Source: Undaria pinnatifida
Taxonomy: Eukaryota; Sar; Phaeophyceae; Laminariales; Alariaceae
DNA: 64,000 bases
Reading direction: 5' to 3'
Assembly (NCBI GenBank): GCA_012845835.1
Contig: JABAKD010000010.1
Coordinates: 17,309,204 to 17,373,203, forward strand
Made by a program: the position numbers and the translations under genes. A model generated the notes under the pieces. That model ran no database searches, was not told the DNA's origin, and saw nothing but the letters and a program-made list of their open reading frames with translations. Shown here in pieces: positions 32,775 to 44,400 of the stretch. Position 1 is the first letter of the stretch; the number at the start of each line of letters is the position of its first letter.

Positions 32775-33097
32775 ACCGGTCGCCCCGGTGGCGTATCAGG
32801 TTATCCTCGAGCCTGGTATAGGTCAGTTTCGTGAGTTCGAGCCCCGCCGAGGGCATACTCGTATATATTCGTTGGGACAATTTTTCTTGTGCACAAATTG
32901 ACTTGCGGAAACCGCGAGAGCGTGAGTTAGCTAGCAACACTCGATGAAAAATCGACGAGCAGTGGGATTGCTGAACCCTATGCGCGATACAAAAAAATTG
33001 AAGGCAAAAACCGGGAGGGAGAAGGGACGACACCTGTGACCACGGCTTGTCCAGAAGCTGGAAAGTAGAAGTGTGAGAAGAAGAAAAAAAAAAAAAT
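32775..33097 (+). mobile_element. tRNA-derived SINE, copy 4 (best preserved)
   Basis: ACCGGTCGCCCCGGTGGCG, then A-box TGGCGTATCAGG, B-box GAGTTCGAGCCCC, the full body and an A tract at 33083-33096 after GTAGAAGTGTGAGAAG. Inserted in the C-rich DIRS-like region. No clear target duplication is visible. Confidence 0.85.
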
Positions 33098-33421
33098 CCC
33101 TATATCCCGCGCTATGCTCCCACCTACCGTTCCGGCATACCCTCCTTAAGTCGCCCCCTCCCTTGTTTGTCTACCCTACTGCTACTACTGCTGCTTCTGT
33201 CTCTGCTGCGTGGGCACTTTTTCCTTCTACCTCTACCGATGGTCGTGTCCGATACTCGCTGCTGCTGTGGTGCTGCTGTGCTATGCTGATGCTGCTGAGA
33301 CTCTCCTATGTTTCCATCATTCTTTCCTCTGGAACCACCACCCCCCCCCCATGCTACTCCGACATTTCCTTTCCTTTCCGTTCCGCCAAAACTCCAGTAC
33401 TGTTCCACGAAATTCTTACAT

Positions 33422-33513
33422 CTTCCAATTTTCAAGTTCTAGTCCGTAAAAGCGGTGGTTGGCAGAGCTTTCTGAAGCATTGTCGGTTTTTTGGCCGGCC
33501 AAGCCTGTATGTA
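33422..33513. repeat. Right flanking direct repeat of the DIRS-like element
   Basis: TTCCAATTTTCAAGTTCTAG, GGCAGAGCTTTCTGAAGCAT and TTTGGCCGGCCAAGCCTGTA match 28213-28350 in the same orientation. Confidence 0.75.
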
Positions 33514-33519
33514 TAATAT

Positions 33520-33960
33520 TATAAAAATTGAAAATACACTCCAGCTGCGAGATCGAATATTTTGTCGAAACTCATCTTTGCAAGCTGTTGTGTGTGATAC
33601 TCCGATCGCGCGTATTACGGGTTGTGTGTTCTCATTAAGGATATAGGTCGGCGACTCCCCTTGGAACTACACAGTGTAGCTACCAGGGTCAACAGGGTGA
33701 TGTCAGTCAATCTGTGCGCAGAAACTATAAAACCCGTTTCTGAGGGGGACAAAATCTGACAGCTGTGGAAGGAAATGCATCAGTTTATCAAGTAAATCCT
33801 GTAAATCGAATAACCGGTGAGGGGAGGGCGGGAGGGCGGAGTTTTTAAGGACGTAGGGGCATGGTTTTGATCAGAAGGGAGCGGGGTTGTGGGGGGGGGG
33901 GGAGGGGGGGGGGGGGGGACGGGCGGTGCAGCTCAATTTGTGCGTGGAAACTATAAATGT
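33520..33960 (+). mobile_element. Foldback family, single right arm
   Basis: Starts TATTATAAAAATTGAAAATA, then the complete core (33540-33780), the GGGAGGGCGGAGTTTTTAAG block, a G tract (33890-33918) and GTGCGTGGAAACTATAAATG at the outer end. It abuts the right direct repeat of the DIRS-like element. Confidence 0.75.
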
Positions 33961-34526
33961 TCAATATGTACTCGTATACATGTGTGCGCACGGATATAGA
34001 AGACGTGCTCTCCATGTGCTCTCCATGATGGGAAAAAAGATGGAGTACTTTTTGAAGCCTTTTTTTTTGTTGGTAATCTTCCACGGCGGGACGCAACTTA
34101 TAACTCATCACGTATGTATATCGTACGCGCACACCATATTATTGATAGTTAACATATATACGCACGTCGTACATATTACATGCGGTACGTATGTATCGGA
34201 TTTTTAGTGTCCGTTTTTGGAAGCGTTTTTTTGCAGCAAAGATCCGCCGGTGCTCGATGGTGATGGTCGAGGTCGGTATCGATTGTCGATGGTCGGTACT
34301 GCTAGAAGTATGGTTACTACTGCATTGTACGACGTAGCGAGGACAAAATCTGCCCGCAAGGCGACGAAAGGCCCGCGAGAACTGCATCGTCTGTGTGTGG
34401 TGCATCTCGTACATACATCGCACATTCTACAGAGAGTTAACTCTGTACTTGTTTAATACTTTAGTATATACTACTTTTTTTGTACTGCAGCTGCAGTGTA
34501 ACTGCTACATCGTCTGCATTGAGTTA
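33961..34526. other. No gene seen
   Basis: Short frames only, with AT-rich stretches. A frame at 34204-34425 on the minus strand is driven by tandem GTCGATGG motifs. Confidence 0.35.
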
Positions 34527-34701
34527 TGTGTGTGTGTGTGTGTTCTTCACATTAAACCGTTCTTCTACTCGTCGACATCCAGCACACCCAGTGTCCGTAC
34601 TGATTCTTCACCCTAGAAAGATCAGCTCTGTGGTCACAAGCCACGACACAGAGATAATGCATCGTAATGCATTCGACAACGCAATGTCATGCCCTAGTAC
34701 T
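34527..34701 (+). repeat. Dispersed repeat R170, copy 2
   Basis: Preceded by a (GT)9 run and nearly identical to 149-320 (reverse) and 58311-58471. It ends at CATGCCCTAGTACTGG. Confidence 0.75.
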
Positions 34702-34759
34702 GGGTACGACAGGCACAACATACATACGTCAGCAACAGAAATACATTGGAAGAGAGAAA

Positions 34760-35460
34760 TACGAAATAAACAAAAACAAAAACAAAAACAAAAAACAAAA
34801 ACAAAATAAGAAAACAAATAAAAACAAAGATAAAAATAAAACAAAAAATGAAACAAACAAAATGAAGGGGAAATCGAAGAAACAACCCAACCGCAAAGGA
34901 GAGCCAAAGCTCGGAAAAGAAACATAATAAAATGAAATAAAATAAAGTAAAGTAAAACCAAAATAAGATAATCCGAACACGAGCCAAAAACCTGGACACG
35001 CAAGGAGGGAACAAAGGGGAAAAAAATACCCCAGAGAAAGACGAAAAGTGCTATGTACCTACTATTAATAGTCGGCCTGGTACCTTGCTACCCTGTCTGC
35101 CATCTCCTTCCTGCCTTCGTCCACCGCGGTCTCCCTTCTATTCCTCCTGTTGCCCCCCCTGCCCCCATTCCCGTGGACAGCTTTCCTTCTACTCCTCCTG
35201 TTTCCCCCCCTCCCCCCTTTGTGTTCTTCTCATTAAACCAAAATACCTTGTAAAAGAGAGAAACAACGAAAGAAACCAAGACAAAATAAATAAATAAATA
35301 AAAAGGGGAGCCAAAGCTCGGGAGATAATAGAAACATACCCCGAGCATGAGCCAAAATGGACATGCAAGGGGGAAAGAAAGGGAAAAAATACCCCGGAAA
35401 GAAACAAGTAGAAGAAGGAAGACTGGGAGGGCCAAATAAAACAGGCTCGTCACCTACCCA
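34760..35460. repeat. A-rich DNA with a local duplication
   Basis: 34765-34980 is AAACAAA-rich. GAGCCAAAGCTCGG, then GACACGCAAGGAGGGAACAA and AAAAAATACCCC at 34905-35030 recur in order at 35308-35395. Between them lies a short C-rich tandem pair (35110-35220). Frames across it are low complexity. Confidence 0.6.
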
Positions 35461-35689
35461 CCATGCAAGACTCCCTTCATAAGGATAAGAAGGGGAAAGA
35501 AAAAAAATAAAATAAAATAGTTATAGTCCTTAATGGTGGTGATGCTGTTTTACGATGATGACGATGATGATGATGATAATGTTATACTAACCATATGATC
35601 GCAATCAGACAATGAAAACTGGCAACAAGCTTGCCCGCCGCCGATATATATATATATATATTACGAAGTATATATTATATGTAATATTA

Positions 35690-35896
35690 AAAAAAAAATT
35701 AGTACACCCCTCCAGCTGTGAGATCGAAGATTTCGAAGATGTCGTCGAAACTCATCTTTGCAAGCTGTGTGTGATACTCCGATCGCGCGTATTATCACTG
35801 GGTGCGTGTGTCCTCATTAAGGATATAGGTCGGCGACGCCCCTTGGAACTACATACCTGGCACGTACGTAGTAGTAGTAGTAGTAGTAGCAGTAGC

Positions 35897-35963
<67 letters not shown>

Positions 35964-35977
35964 CAGTAGTAGTAGTG

Positions 35978-36016
<39 letters not shown>

Positions 36017-36056
36017 TTGTTTTCTCACCTTTAACTCTTGTAAAAAAATCTAGAGT
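35690..36056 (+). mobile_element. Truncated foldback core followed by (AGT)n array
   Basis: The core runs 35710-35850 up to CGACGCCCCTTGGAACTACA, then ATACCTGGCACG, then an AGT array (35870-36016), then CTCTTGTAAAAAAATCTAGAG at about 36036. The last motif also follows the (TTG)n array at 47494, so an AGT/TTG-array plus AATCTAGAG end may be a repeat end of its own. Confidence 0.6.
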
Positions 36057-36164
36057 CCGCGGTCACACAAAGGCACCAAGACACAAAGGCACAAAGAAAG
36101 GCACAAAGGTGCTGGAGCCCTGGGAAGATCCGAAAAACCAAAAGAAATCAAAATACCATCATCA

Positions 36165-36415
36165 GTGCTACTCTCTCTCCAGATCATCAACACGCAGCAG
36201 TAAGAGGTGCTTTAGCCTCACGCAGCGACAGTCTGGACAGGCCGTGGTCACCGTTGTTGGTGTCTTTTCCCTTTCCCTCCCGGTGCAGGCGTTCGTTTTT
36301 ATCGCGCATAGTAGATCGGTGGAGTTCAGCACGCACCTACTACTTCCATTTTTCAGCTTTTTACGCTCGCTCGTCGGTTTTCGTCGAAATGTTTGTGTAT
36401 TGTATTTATTAGTAC
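36165..36415 (-). mobile_element. SINE-2 family, copy 2
   Basis: Shares GTAAGAGGTGCTTTAGCCTC, GACAGGCCGTGGTCACCG, TTTTTATCGCGCATAG and TCGTCGGTTTTCGTCGAAAT with the copies at 25622 and 38985. No tail is seen. Confidence 0.45.
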
Positions 36416-36419
36416 CAGC

Positions 36420-38645
36420 CGGCTGATATCACCTCACTATCTTTCTGTCCATCTAACATAAAATATTCTGGAATAATAAACAACACCAGGAGGCAGGTGA
36501 TATAAAGGGATGTCATGTCTTCTTGCTACAACCGTCAGATTTGTCCCCTTTTAAGGATTTATAGTTTCCGCGCACCGCCCACCGCTTCCCCCCCCCCCGA
36601 TCCCACTTACTTGTTCAAACGCCCCACGTAAAATTAAAACCTGCCTGAGAGTAGTAAACACTACCAGCCAGCTGATATCACCTCATTGTCTTTCTAGCCA
36701 TCCATACCGTAGATCCAATTCATCCACCCCCCCCCCCCCGCCTGTTGTATTTTGCAATATGTATCTCTTTCATATAATTACGATGTCAGAAAATAATGAT
36801 AACTACATGGTGGTATATTCCAAGGTATATTCTATCTTGCCATCCATGTACAACAACAAATTATGAAGCTTTAACACGTTCTTTACCACACCTAAAGATT
36901 AAGATTACGTTACATTCCACATCTAACATCAAATCTTCTAGAATAATACCAGTAAACAATACCAGGCAGGTGATATAAAGGGATGTCTTCTCGCTACAAT
37001 CGTCAGATTTGTCCCCTTTTAAGGATTTATAGTTTCCGCGCACATATTGAAGTGTCCCCCCCCCCGATCCCTCTTGTTCAAACGCCCCACGTAAGATCAA
37101 AACCTGCCTGAGAGTAGTAAACAATACCAGCCAGCTGATATCACCTCATTATCTTTCTGTCCATCTAACATAAAATCTTCTAGAATAATAAACAATACCA
37201 GGCAGGTGATATAACCGTCAGATTTGTCCCCTTTAAGGTTTTATAGTTTCCGCGCACGTATTGAAGTGTCCCACCCGCCCCCCCCCCTTCCCCCCCCCGA
37301 TCCCTCTTGTTCAAACGCCCCACGTAAGATCAAAACCTGCCTGAGAGTAGTAAACAATACCAGCCAGCTGATATCACCTCATTATCTTTCTGTCCATCTA
37401 ACATAAAATCTTCTAGAATAATAAACAATACCAGGCAGGTGATATAACCGTCAGATTTGTCCCCTTTAAGGTTTTATAGTTTCCGCGCACGTATTGAAGT
37501 GTCCCACCCGCCCCCCCCCTTTCCCCCCCCGATCCCTCTTGTTCAAACGCCCCACGTAAGATCAAAACCTGCCTGAGAGTAGTAAACAATACCAGCCAGC
37601 TGATATCACCTCATTATCTTTCTATCCATCTAACATGAAATCTTTTAGAATAATAAACAATACCAGGCAGGTGATGTGACCGTCAGATTTGTCCCCTTTA
37701 AGGTTTTATAGTTTCCGCGCACGTATTGAAGTGTCCCACCCGCCCCCCCCTTTCCCCCCCCCGATCCCTCTTGTTCAAACGCCCCACGTAAGATCAAAAC
37801 CTGCCTGAGAGTAGTAAACAATACCAGCCAGCTGATATCACCTCATTATCTTTCTAGCTATCCATACCGTAGCTCCAATTCATTTCATGCCCCCCCCCCA
37901 GATTTTTTTTTTTTTTTTCTTCCCCCTTTTGTTCAAACGCCCCACCTACAATCGAAATCGGCCAGAGTAATAAACACTTCTACGCAATTGATATCACGTC
38001 ATTATCTTTCTAGCCATCCACGACGTAGCTTCCATTCACCCCCCCCCCCCCCCCCCCCCCCAACGCCCCCTCCTTCCCCACCACCCGCACCATCGCTTAG
38101 ACCTTGTACCACGCGTATAGCAAACCTCTACATCTATGCGACCTAAAGATGTTTGTATAAAAACCCTTTCTGCCCCCCCCCCCCCCCCCCCTAGCCCCTC
38201 CAACGCTCCGCCCTCTCCTCACTGGTTGTACGACTTACAGGAAAGGATTTATAGTTTCCACGCACAGATTGAGCTGCCCCCCCCCCCCCCCGCTCCCCTC
38301 TTGATCAAACCCAGGCCCCCACGTCCGTAAAAACTCCTCATTCCCCTCACCCGTTATTCGACCTACAGGATTCACTTGATAAACTGATGCATTTCCTTCC
38401 ACAGCTGCCAGATTTGGTCCCCCTCAGAAACGGGTTTGATAGTTTCCGCGCACAGACTGCATAACATCACCCTGTTGACCCTGATAGCTACACTGTAGTT
38501 GCAAGGGGAGTCGCAGACCTATATCCTTCATGAGAACACACAACCCGTAATGCGCGCGATCGGAGTGTCACACACAGCTTGCAAAGATGAGTTTCGACGA
38601 AATCCTCGATCTCACAGCTAGCTGGAGATGTATTTTCAATTTTTA
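36420..38645 (-). mobile_element. Foldback family, expanded left arm
   Basis: The outer part consists of tandem modules (see 36429-37850), followed by C-tract modules, the CACCACCCGCACCATCGCTT block (38078) and the core ending GATCTCACAGCTAGCTGGAG at about 38630. It is the longest arm in the window. No right arm follows. Confidence 0.75.
36429..37850 (-). repeat. Tandem 232-bp modules in a foldback arm
   Basis: Starts of the TCACCTCATTATCTTTCT block at 37141, 37374, 37606 and 37838 give periods of 233, 232 and 232 bp; an older, less regular unit starts at 36429 and 36678. Each unit holds AGATTTGTCCCC, TAGTTTCCGCGCACGTATTG, a C tract and CTTGTTCAAACGCCCCACGT. The recent units are nearly identical, so the expansion is young. 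Confidence 0.9.
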
Positions 38646-38984
38646 TAATGAATGGAGTGGAAAAAAAACAAAAAGTTTGAAAATAGATAAGTTTGTCCGT
38701 GAAGGAGTAACTGCTGTGTGTGGCCTCCAGCGTTTCTCCTGCGCACGCACGGCCAAAAACGCCTTCGACGCACGATACAGAGAGGTGGTACTACTAATAT
38801 TGTACATAACTCTTCTTGGTGAAAAAAAGCTTTTCTGGGTGACAATTGAAGGCAAACTCGTTAGCGAACGCATTTTTTTATTAAACCCATTTCCAACTCC
38901 CACAATGTTTTCGTAGTCTAACTTCAAGTGTTGTGTCCCGATGGTGGGACTGCGGTTCTAATAAGGGTCATTAATCACATCGCT
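38646..38984. other. No gene seen
   Basis: A 109-codon plus frame begins inside the foldback core and has no domain. Nothing else was recognised. Confidence 0.35.
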
Positions 38985-39345
38985 TTCGCTTTCCTCCAGC
39001 CCAACTCGTAAGAGGTTTTACAAGGGACCTTCTCTGGACAACAAGCCACTTCTAGACAACAAGCCGCCGTGTTCACAAGTACGTACAGGTGTCTTCCCTC
39101 CCCCCCCCCCCGGCACTTTTCTTGTCTTCATTGTTATCGCCCAAATAATAGTAAGGTTCATTCAGCATTCACTTTAGTCCCCCCTTTTGTTTCAGCTTTT
39201 GTGATCGCTCGTCGATTTGCATCGAAATTCGCCAACCTCGCGCTTTTCGATTCGTCGCCTTGTGATGATTCGAACCTACGACCTCGACCTCAACAGCTGC
39301 GTGCCTTGCCATTGGACCACCGGGGACGCTGGCTTGGCGCTTCGT
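38985..39345 (-). mobile_element. SINE-2 family, copy with tRNA-like head
   Basis: The minus strand begins (right end) with CCCCGGTGGTCCAATGGCAA, an A-box-bearing tRNA-like D-arm, and has GTAGGTTCGAATCATC, a good B-box, about 45 bp later. It continues into TCGAAATTCGCC-type sequence and the shared body (GTAAGAGGTTTTACAAGG at the far end). The head differs from that of the 4438-type SINE. Confidence 0.6.
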
Positions 39346-39369
39346 AAATAGTTTGTCAATATTCGTCGC

Positions 39370-40150
39370 TGTATATGCCTAGGCCATATGGGATTGCTGA
39401 TTGTGACCTCCATCTCCGTTCCTGCGCCGAGCACTACATCTACACCGACTGGGCGCGCGAGCATCGCGCCGAGCCCCTCTGCTCCGCCACCCTCCGGTTC
39501 TTCTCTCTGGGTTCACCTTCGCCACCACCAGACGACCTCTTGGACTATGCCCCCTCGATCGACCCGTAACGCCCAACTGTTGCGGAGGTCCTAACCCTCG
39601 CCACAAAAGGCCGGCTACACACCACGAACGACAACACCGCCCTCCGCTGCAAACCATGCTGGAACCCGGGTGGCATTCACGACCTACCAAAGCATCTTCC
39701 GGCCAACCTCACCAAGTACGTGCTCAACTCCTTCTCCACCAAGTCCCCGCGCTTTCACGTCACCCTCGACAACATCTCTCTCTCCACCGCCAGAACGCCT
39801 CGAGGTCGGCCAGATCTTGGGACACATCAAATCGTTCGCGGCCGGGGAGGCGTTCTCGCGGTGATGTACGAAACCCACCGCGCCGTACTCCTCCACCCGT
39901 CATGGGAACACGATCAAGACCTACAACACCACCGACTTCACATCCTTCGCTATTGGATGACGGGCAAACTAGCCTATCGCGCCTCGACCGACAACTATTC
40001 CTCCAACTTCTACATCGTCCGCTTCCTCGATGACCCGGGATCGATCAAGATCGACCTCCTACTGCCATCATACCACACCACTTCACTGGGCGCCGTCCAC
40101 GGATCCTGGTGTCCTCAGCGCCATCAGGCCGGGGAAGTGACTCGCGGTGT
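39370..40150 (+). pseudogene. Gypsy-family C-terminal pol fragment, copy 3
   Basis: The plus-strand frame reads CWNPGGIHDLPKHLP, KSPRFHVTLDN, YETHRAVLLHPSWEHDQDLQ, ILRYW and then FYIVRFLDDPGSIKIDLLLP and YHTTSLGAVHGSWCPQ. The same string of blocks occurs at 51300-50500 and, in part, at 43500-43270 (both minus), next to integrase or LTRs. It is therefore the C-terminal portion of one Ty3/gypsy-like family, possibly a chromo/Tudor-like targeting domain. Frameshifts separate blocks. No LTR was recognised for this copy. Confidence 0.65.
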
Positions 40151-40436
40151 CCTACGGAATGCTGCCGGGGCCCCGCGGAGCCCCCCCTATCCCCTCTTAG
40201 TGTGTCGGGAAATTGGCGCCAACCATGGCTTCAGTGTTTCATATTTTGTTTGTGTTTTCGCTTTCTTCGCGAGTTGTGGTACCTTCCTGGTGTACTACAG
40301 TACTATAACTTCCCGTTGGTTCAGTTGTGGAGCCTTTAGGGCTGCTGTAACTTCGTCGTTTCACGTATTTGCTATGGCCTTTCTCTATCCTTGTTTCTAC
40401 GTGTCCCCCCACTTCGCTATCCCCTTTCTGGTGCTT

Positions 40437-40870
40437 CTTTACCCACGCACGTGCGTCCCAAGCACAAAGATTCAGTCGGTGGCTGGTATCCTGCAGTGCA
40501 CGTGTCTGTTTTCAGTTCGGATGTCACCTTTTCTGGTGCTCCATTACCCACGCCCATGCGTCCCAAGCACAAAGATTCAGTCGCTGGCTGGTATCCTGCA
40601 TTGCACGTGTCTGTTTTCAGTTCGGATGTTACCTTTTCTGGAGCCCCTTTAACCCACGCAACACATGCGTCCCAAGCACTGAGATGCAGCCGCTGGCTGG
40701 TATCCTGCAGTGCACGTGTCTGTTTTCAGTTCGGATGCTACCTTTTCTGGAGCCCCTTTAACCCACGCCCATGCATCCCAAGCACAGAGATTCAGCCGCT
40801 GGCTGGTATCCTGCAGTGCACGCGCTCTCCTCCTCAGTTCGGATTATACCTTTTATGGCGCCCCTTTCCT
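40437..40870 (+). repeat. 105-109-bp minisatellite, four to five units
   Basis: TGGTATCCTGCAGTGCACGTG recurs at 40484, 40589, 40698 and 40804. Units contain CCCATGCGTCCCAAGCACA and GTTTTCAGTTCGGATG. It lies just downstream of the gypsy fragment, and three frames stay open because the first unit is 35 codons long. Confidence 0.9.
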
Positions 40871-40954
40871 TGTATTCTGTGTTCCCTTGCGCAAGTACCA
40901 ACTACTCAGCACTCTTTCGACGCATTTACCCCAACCAGAGGCACCTTGGCCTCA

Positions 40955-41032
40955 ATAATCAATCATCAATCATCAATCATTAATCATCAATCATCAATCA
41001 TCAATCATCAATCATCAATCATCAATCACGAG
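40955..41032 (+). repeat. (AATCATC)n heptanucleotide repeat
   Basis: About ten copies of AATCATC with one TTAATC variant. Confidence 0.9.
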
Positions 41033-42253
41033 GTGTCAATCACGAGGTGAGGGTTGGTCTGTAGCCTCATTTCCTGTCGTTGTTTGGAATAGTAGTATCT
41101 TCGATCCACTTCCCAGTTTCTCTGATATCTTAGTTAGCCGTAGCTATATCGTGGTGTGAGCTGCATCTACGACTATTGAAGGTGGGCTAATGTTATGGTG
41201 CGCATCTGTGTGTGCTCTTTGTATGAGCAATAGACCAGCCCTCCACCCCTGTTGGTCAACTAAGGTCTGTTTTCTTTTGTTCAAACACTGTCGTGTGGTT
41301 CGGAAACTGAAAGTGTGATTCGGAAACTGTCGTGCGATCCAGGAAACGGCACGTACATATATATACAAGCACGACAGTACAATGAGCCACGGAATCTGCG
41401 TATTACGTACCCGGTCTCGCGGCACGGCTTGGTCTGATTTGCTGTGATTGGATAGCGGCGCGATCGCATAACGAGTAGCATAGTTCTTAGAAGCGCACTA
41501 GGATTCGATGTGATTGACTGTGTTTTGGTTTGGTCTACTTCAAGCAAGTAGCATGCCACACGCGAGAATATGCTGCTGTAGGGGCTTACGTACAGCAGGA
41601 TAGTAGATTGCGCTACAGATGACGTTTGGTATATATATGACGCTTTAGATTTCTTGTCAGTAAGAGAGCCGGCTCTTGCTGCTTGGCCGTGACCCAGCTG
41701 TCACCACTACACCTCCCTTCTGCCCCCTCTGGTCACCCTTGTACCCAAACCTGATCAGGCAAGCCTTGCACGGTAACAAGAAAGGTCCTAAATATCTAGC
41801 TTTACGCAGCTGACCGTTGTGGTCGAGCGAAGACCTACCTGTCTCCCTTCGGTGAATCATACATTCAGGGATCCCCATGGTACATCATTACAATAAAGTT
41901 CGGTTCATCATGTGGGGTTGTGGGCGTTCATTTTCTCAAAATCAGTTTTGTTGGGTGGTGTCGTAGTATTGGGGCAATATGTGTGGGCCTAGGGAGCGAA
42001 TACTGATATGCAGGGATGCTTGTGTCTGACTCTGCAATGGTCACTCACACGTGAGGGTTGCTTTGGTTGGGTGTTACATCTCTGGCGTTACATCCGTTGC
42101 TTGTCCGCAGAGGATACCTTCTGATACAGAGGGGGCGGAGCCGTTTTCGTCCAGGAAGGCGATACCGTCTGACAGCTATAAAGGGCACAACTGGTGCTAT
42201 AAATCAACGCCGCAACGGGGAGAGAGGGGTTACTATTATAAGACCAGGGGGCC
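41033..42253. other. No gene seen
   Basis: A minus frame at 41878-41657 (73 codons, CKACLIRFGYKGDQ) could be an eroded retroelement piece, but I cannot name the family. GTCACTCACACGTGAGGGTT at about 42040 recalls the nearby LTR sequence GTCACTCACTTGTGTAC. Confidence 0.3.
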
Positions 42254-42515
42254 TGTTACAGACACAGGCCACCCTTTACAGGGTTCTCTACCAGGCAGGT
42301 TCCACGTTGGTCACTCACTTGTGTACTAGGTAAGCTCTTGTATTTGTTCCGCACTCACGCCACGGACGAACTGAACGCGTTGCTAATCCTCGAGCAAAAG
42401 CATCATCCCCTTTTTCCTAAATTCACATGCCTTCAAGGCACGTGAAACCTCTTTACATATAATTTCCGGGTCTAGATCTTACGCCTTGTTAGGCTTCCAG
42501 GTTAATACCATGACA
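42254..42515 (-). repeat. LTR of gypsy element 1 (left, 3' LTR)
   Basis: Begins TGTTACAGACACAGGCCACC and ends ACCATGACA (plus-strand reading). It matches 45295-45577 throughout, including TTCCACGTTGGTCACTCACT and GCAAAAGCATCATCCCC. The pol fragments run on the minus strand, so this is the 3' LTR. Confidence 0.85.
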
Positions 42516-43269
42516 CTAGCCCACCCTGATGAGCCGAACATGTAGAAATATGGAAGATTTGGGGACGCACGGGTTCTCCGGTCTAGAACATGACTCGAGG
42601 ATTCGGCTCTTCAAAACCTACTCCAAAACCTCTACCCTGCGAGGTTTCGAAGCCCCAGGAAAAATGATAAAACAGAAACCCACAAACGAAGAACGGAAGA
42701 CGGGAAAAGGGGCACAGAACACTCTAGCGAATGGCGGGATCGACAGGCGCGATAGCCATCACTTTCCACAGATTTGCGAGGAGAATGTGGCCAGAGAAAA
42801 GGGAAAGCAGGAACTATGCGGAAAAATGGAAACAAAAACAAAAGCGAAAACGCTGGGATCAACGACGGCGGAAGAGTCAAGGAACTCGCGAGCAAAGCCC
42901 CAAGCGGTCGTAAAAGCGTACCAGAACGCGCCACGTACGAAACCCAACTCGCGCGGGCGAAGTGGACATGGTGTTCCACCCTGCGAGGGGTGGCGTCGAA
43001 ACCGGGCGGAGAATTACCAGTGAAAGATCCCCAAGAAAACTGAATCAAAACCCCAGAAAAAAACGGATACGTATCTCCCCGAACAATCCAAATTGAAAAC
43101 GAAACGAATAGACTATACCAGAAATAATCAAAACTAAAAAACGGGAAAACAGGATCAAATACTCGAGGGCAGGGGTGGCCTGAACGTCAGCTATCAATAG
43201 TCACGTCCGCGCCTCGAGATTCATGTACGTTACTATGAATCCCGTGTGTGTGCACAATGTTCAACCCTC

Positions 43270-43680
43270 ACTGAGTTGAAGGCACCAGGAACCTTGAACA
43301 CCTCCTCCTGTCGACGTCGTGTAGTGAGCCGCAGAGACTGGAAGCTCGATCGGTCCCGGGCCGTCTACGAAACGTACGAAATATTCCCCGTCGGTGGTTG
43401 TGCGAGCGCTGATTTTCCCTAGCCACCATAAGCCGTCATCGGCTTTGTACCAGAAACGGGCCTCGTTGCGGAGCACCGTGGTGCTGTAGTGCTGTAGAGG
43501 CGTAACCAATCAGCGCGCGACACGCAGCCGTAGCCAGGTGCCAAAAATCGTTCACCGTTAGCACGAGAAAGCTCCCGTTGCGCAGCCCCAATGCGCATCT
43601 GGAGGCCGTATTATACAGCCGAACCCAATTGCCCACAACAAAGTTGGGCACCTGGCGCAAAGCGTCCTAAAGGGCGGAGT
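43270..43680 (-). pseudogene. Gypsy element 1: C-terminal domain
   Basis: Minus frames give VPNFVVGNWVRLYNTASRC, then ARFWYKADDGLWWLGKIS, YFVRFVDGPGPIELPV and YTTSTGGGVQGSWCLQ. These match the block order of the 39370 and 50490 copies. One frameshift lies near 43500. Confidence 0.65.
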
Positions 43681-43689
43681 TTCGCCGTT

Positions 43690-44400
43690 CCACGCGGGAA
43701 ATTGTTAAGACACGCATCTCGCGAACAATATCGTTGGCGCGCTGTTGGCGTTCTGACGCCAGGTCGCAGTATGGGAGGTGGTCGCGGGCCAATCTCTGAT
43801 GGACGACGAGCGGTCGAAAATAGTTAGAGGGAGGCGCGGGAGCCTGCCCATGTAAACCTCGTTGGGGGCCAGGCCAGTGGCGGCGCTGACCGAATTGTTG
43901 TAGGCGAACTCCACGTGAGGCAGCTGTGAATCCCAATCATCTTGGCGTTTGTTGACCATAGCCAGCATTTGAGCCATTGCGTGGTTAACACGTTCCACAC
44001 CACCGTTACCGCTTGGATGGTAGGGGCTGGTGGCGATTTTCGAACACCAAGAAGCTCATAGGCGACGTGAGCTTGGAGCAGAGAACTGGAGGCCGTTGTC
44101 CGACTGAATGTACGTGGACAATCCCAAAGGGGAATGTACCGGTTGACAAGGATGTTGGCCGTGCCTTCAGCTGTAAATTCAGCGGTGGTGACGGCGAACA
44201 TGTCCGCACAACAGCTAAAGCGGACGGTGAAAAGAAAAAAATAGGAGCTACCAGGGGGCGTGACCGGCAATGGCTCAAGATAGTCCACGCTTACCGCAAT
44301 GCCCGGTTCCGGAGGGAGGGGAATCGAGATGACGGGCCAACGAACCGTCAGTCGCGGTGTCTTACGCGCTTAGCACTTCAAGCAATGGCGCAACCACCAG
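43690..44400 (-). pseudogene. Gypsy element 1: integrase, frameshifted
   Basis: Blocks in order on the minus strand: CLKC followed by a stop (second half of the HHCC zinc finger, about 44370), VDYLEPLP with the first catalytic Asp, FSCCADMFAV, then in another frame SDNGLQF with the second Asp (about 44100), then in a third frame HPSGNGGVERVNHAMAQML with the catalytic Glu (about 43995) and WDSQLPHVEFAYNNS. All three D,D-E residues are readable, but only by crossing at least two frameshifts and a stop. Confidence 0.8.

Noticed and set aside
41657..41878. 73-codon minus frame (CKACLIRFGYKGDQ)
   Set aside because: Could be an eroded retroelement piece, but nothing identifies the family.
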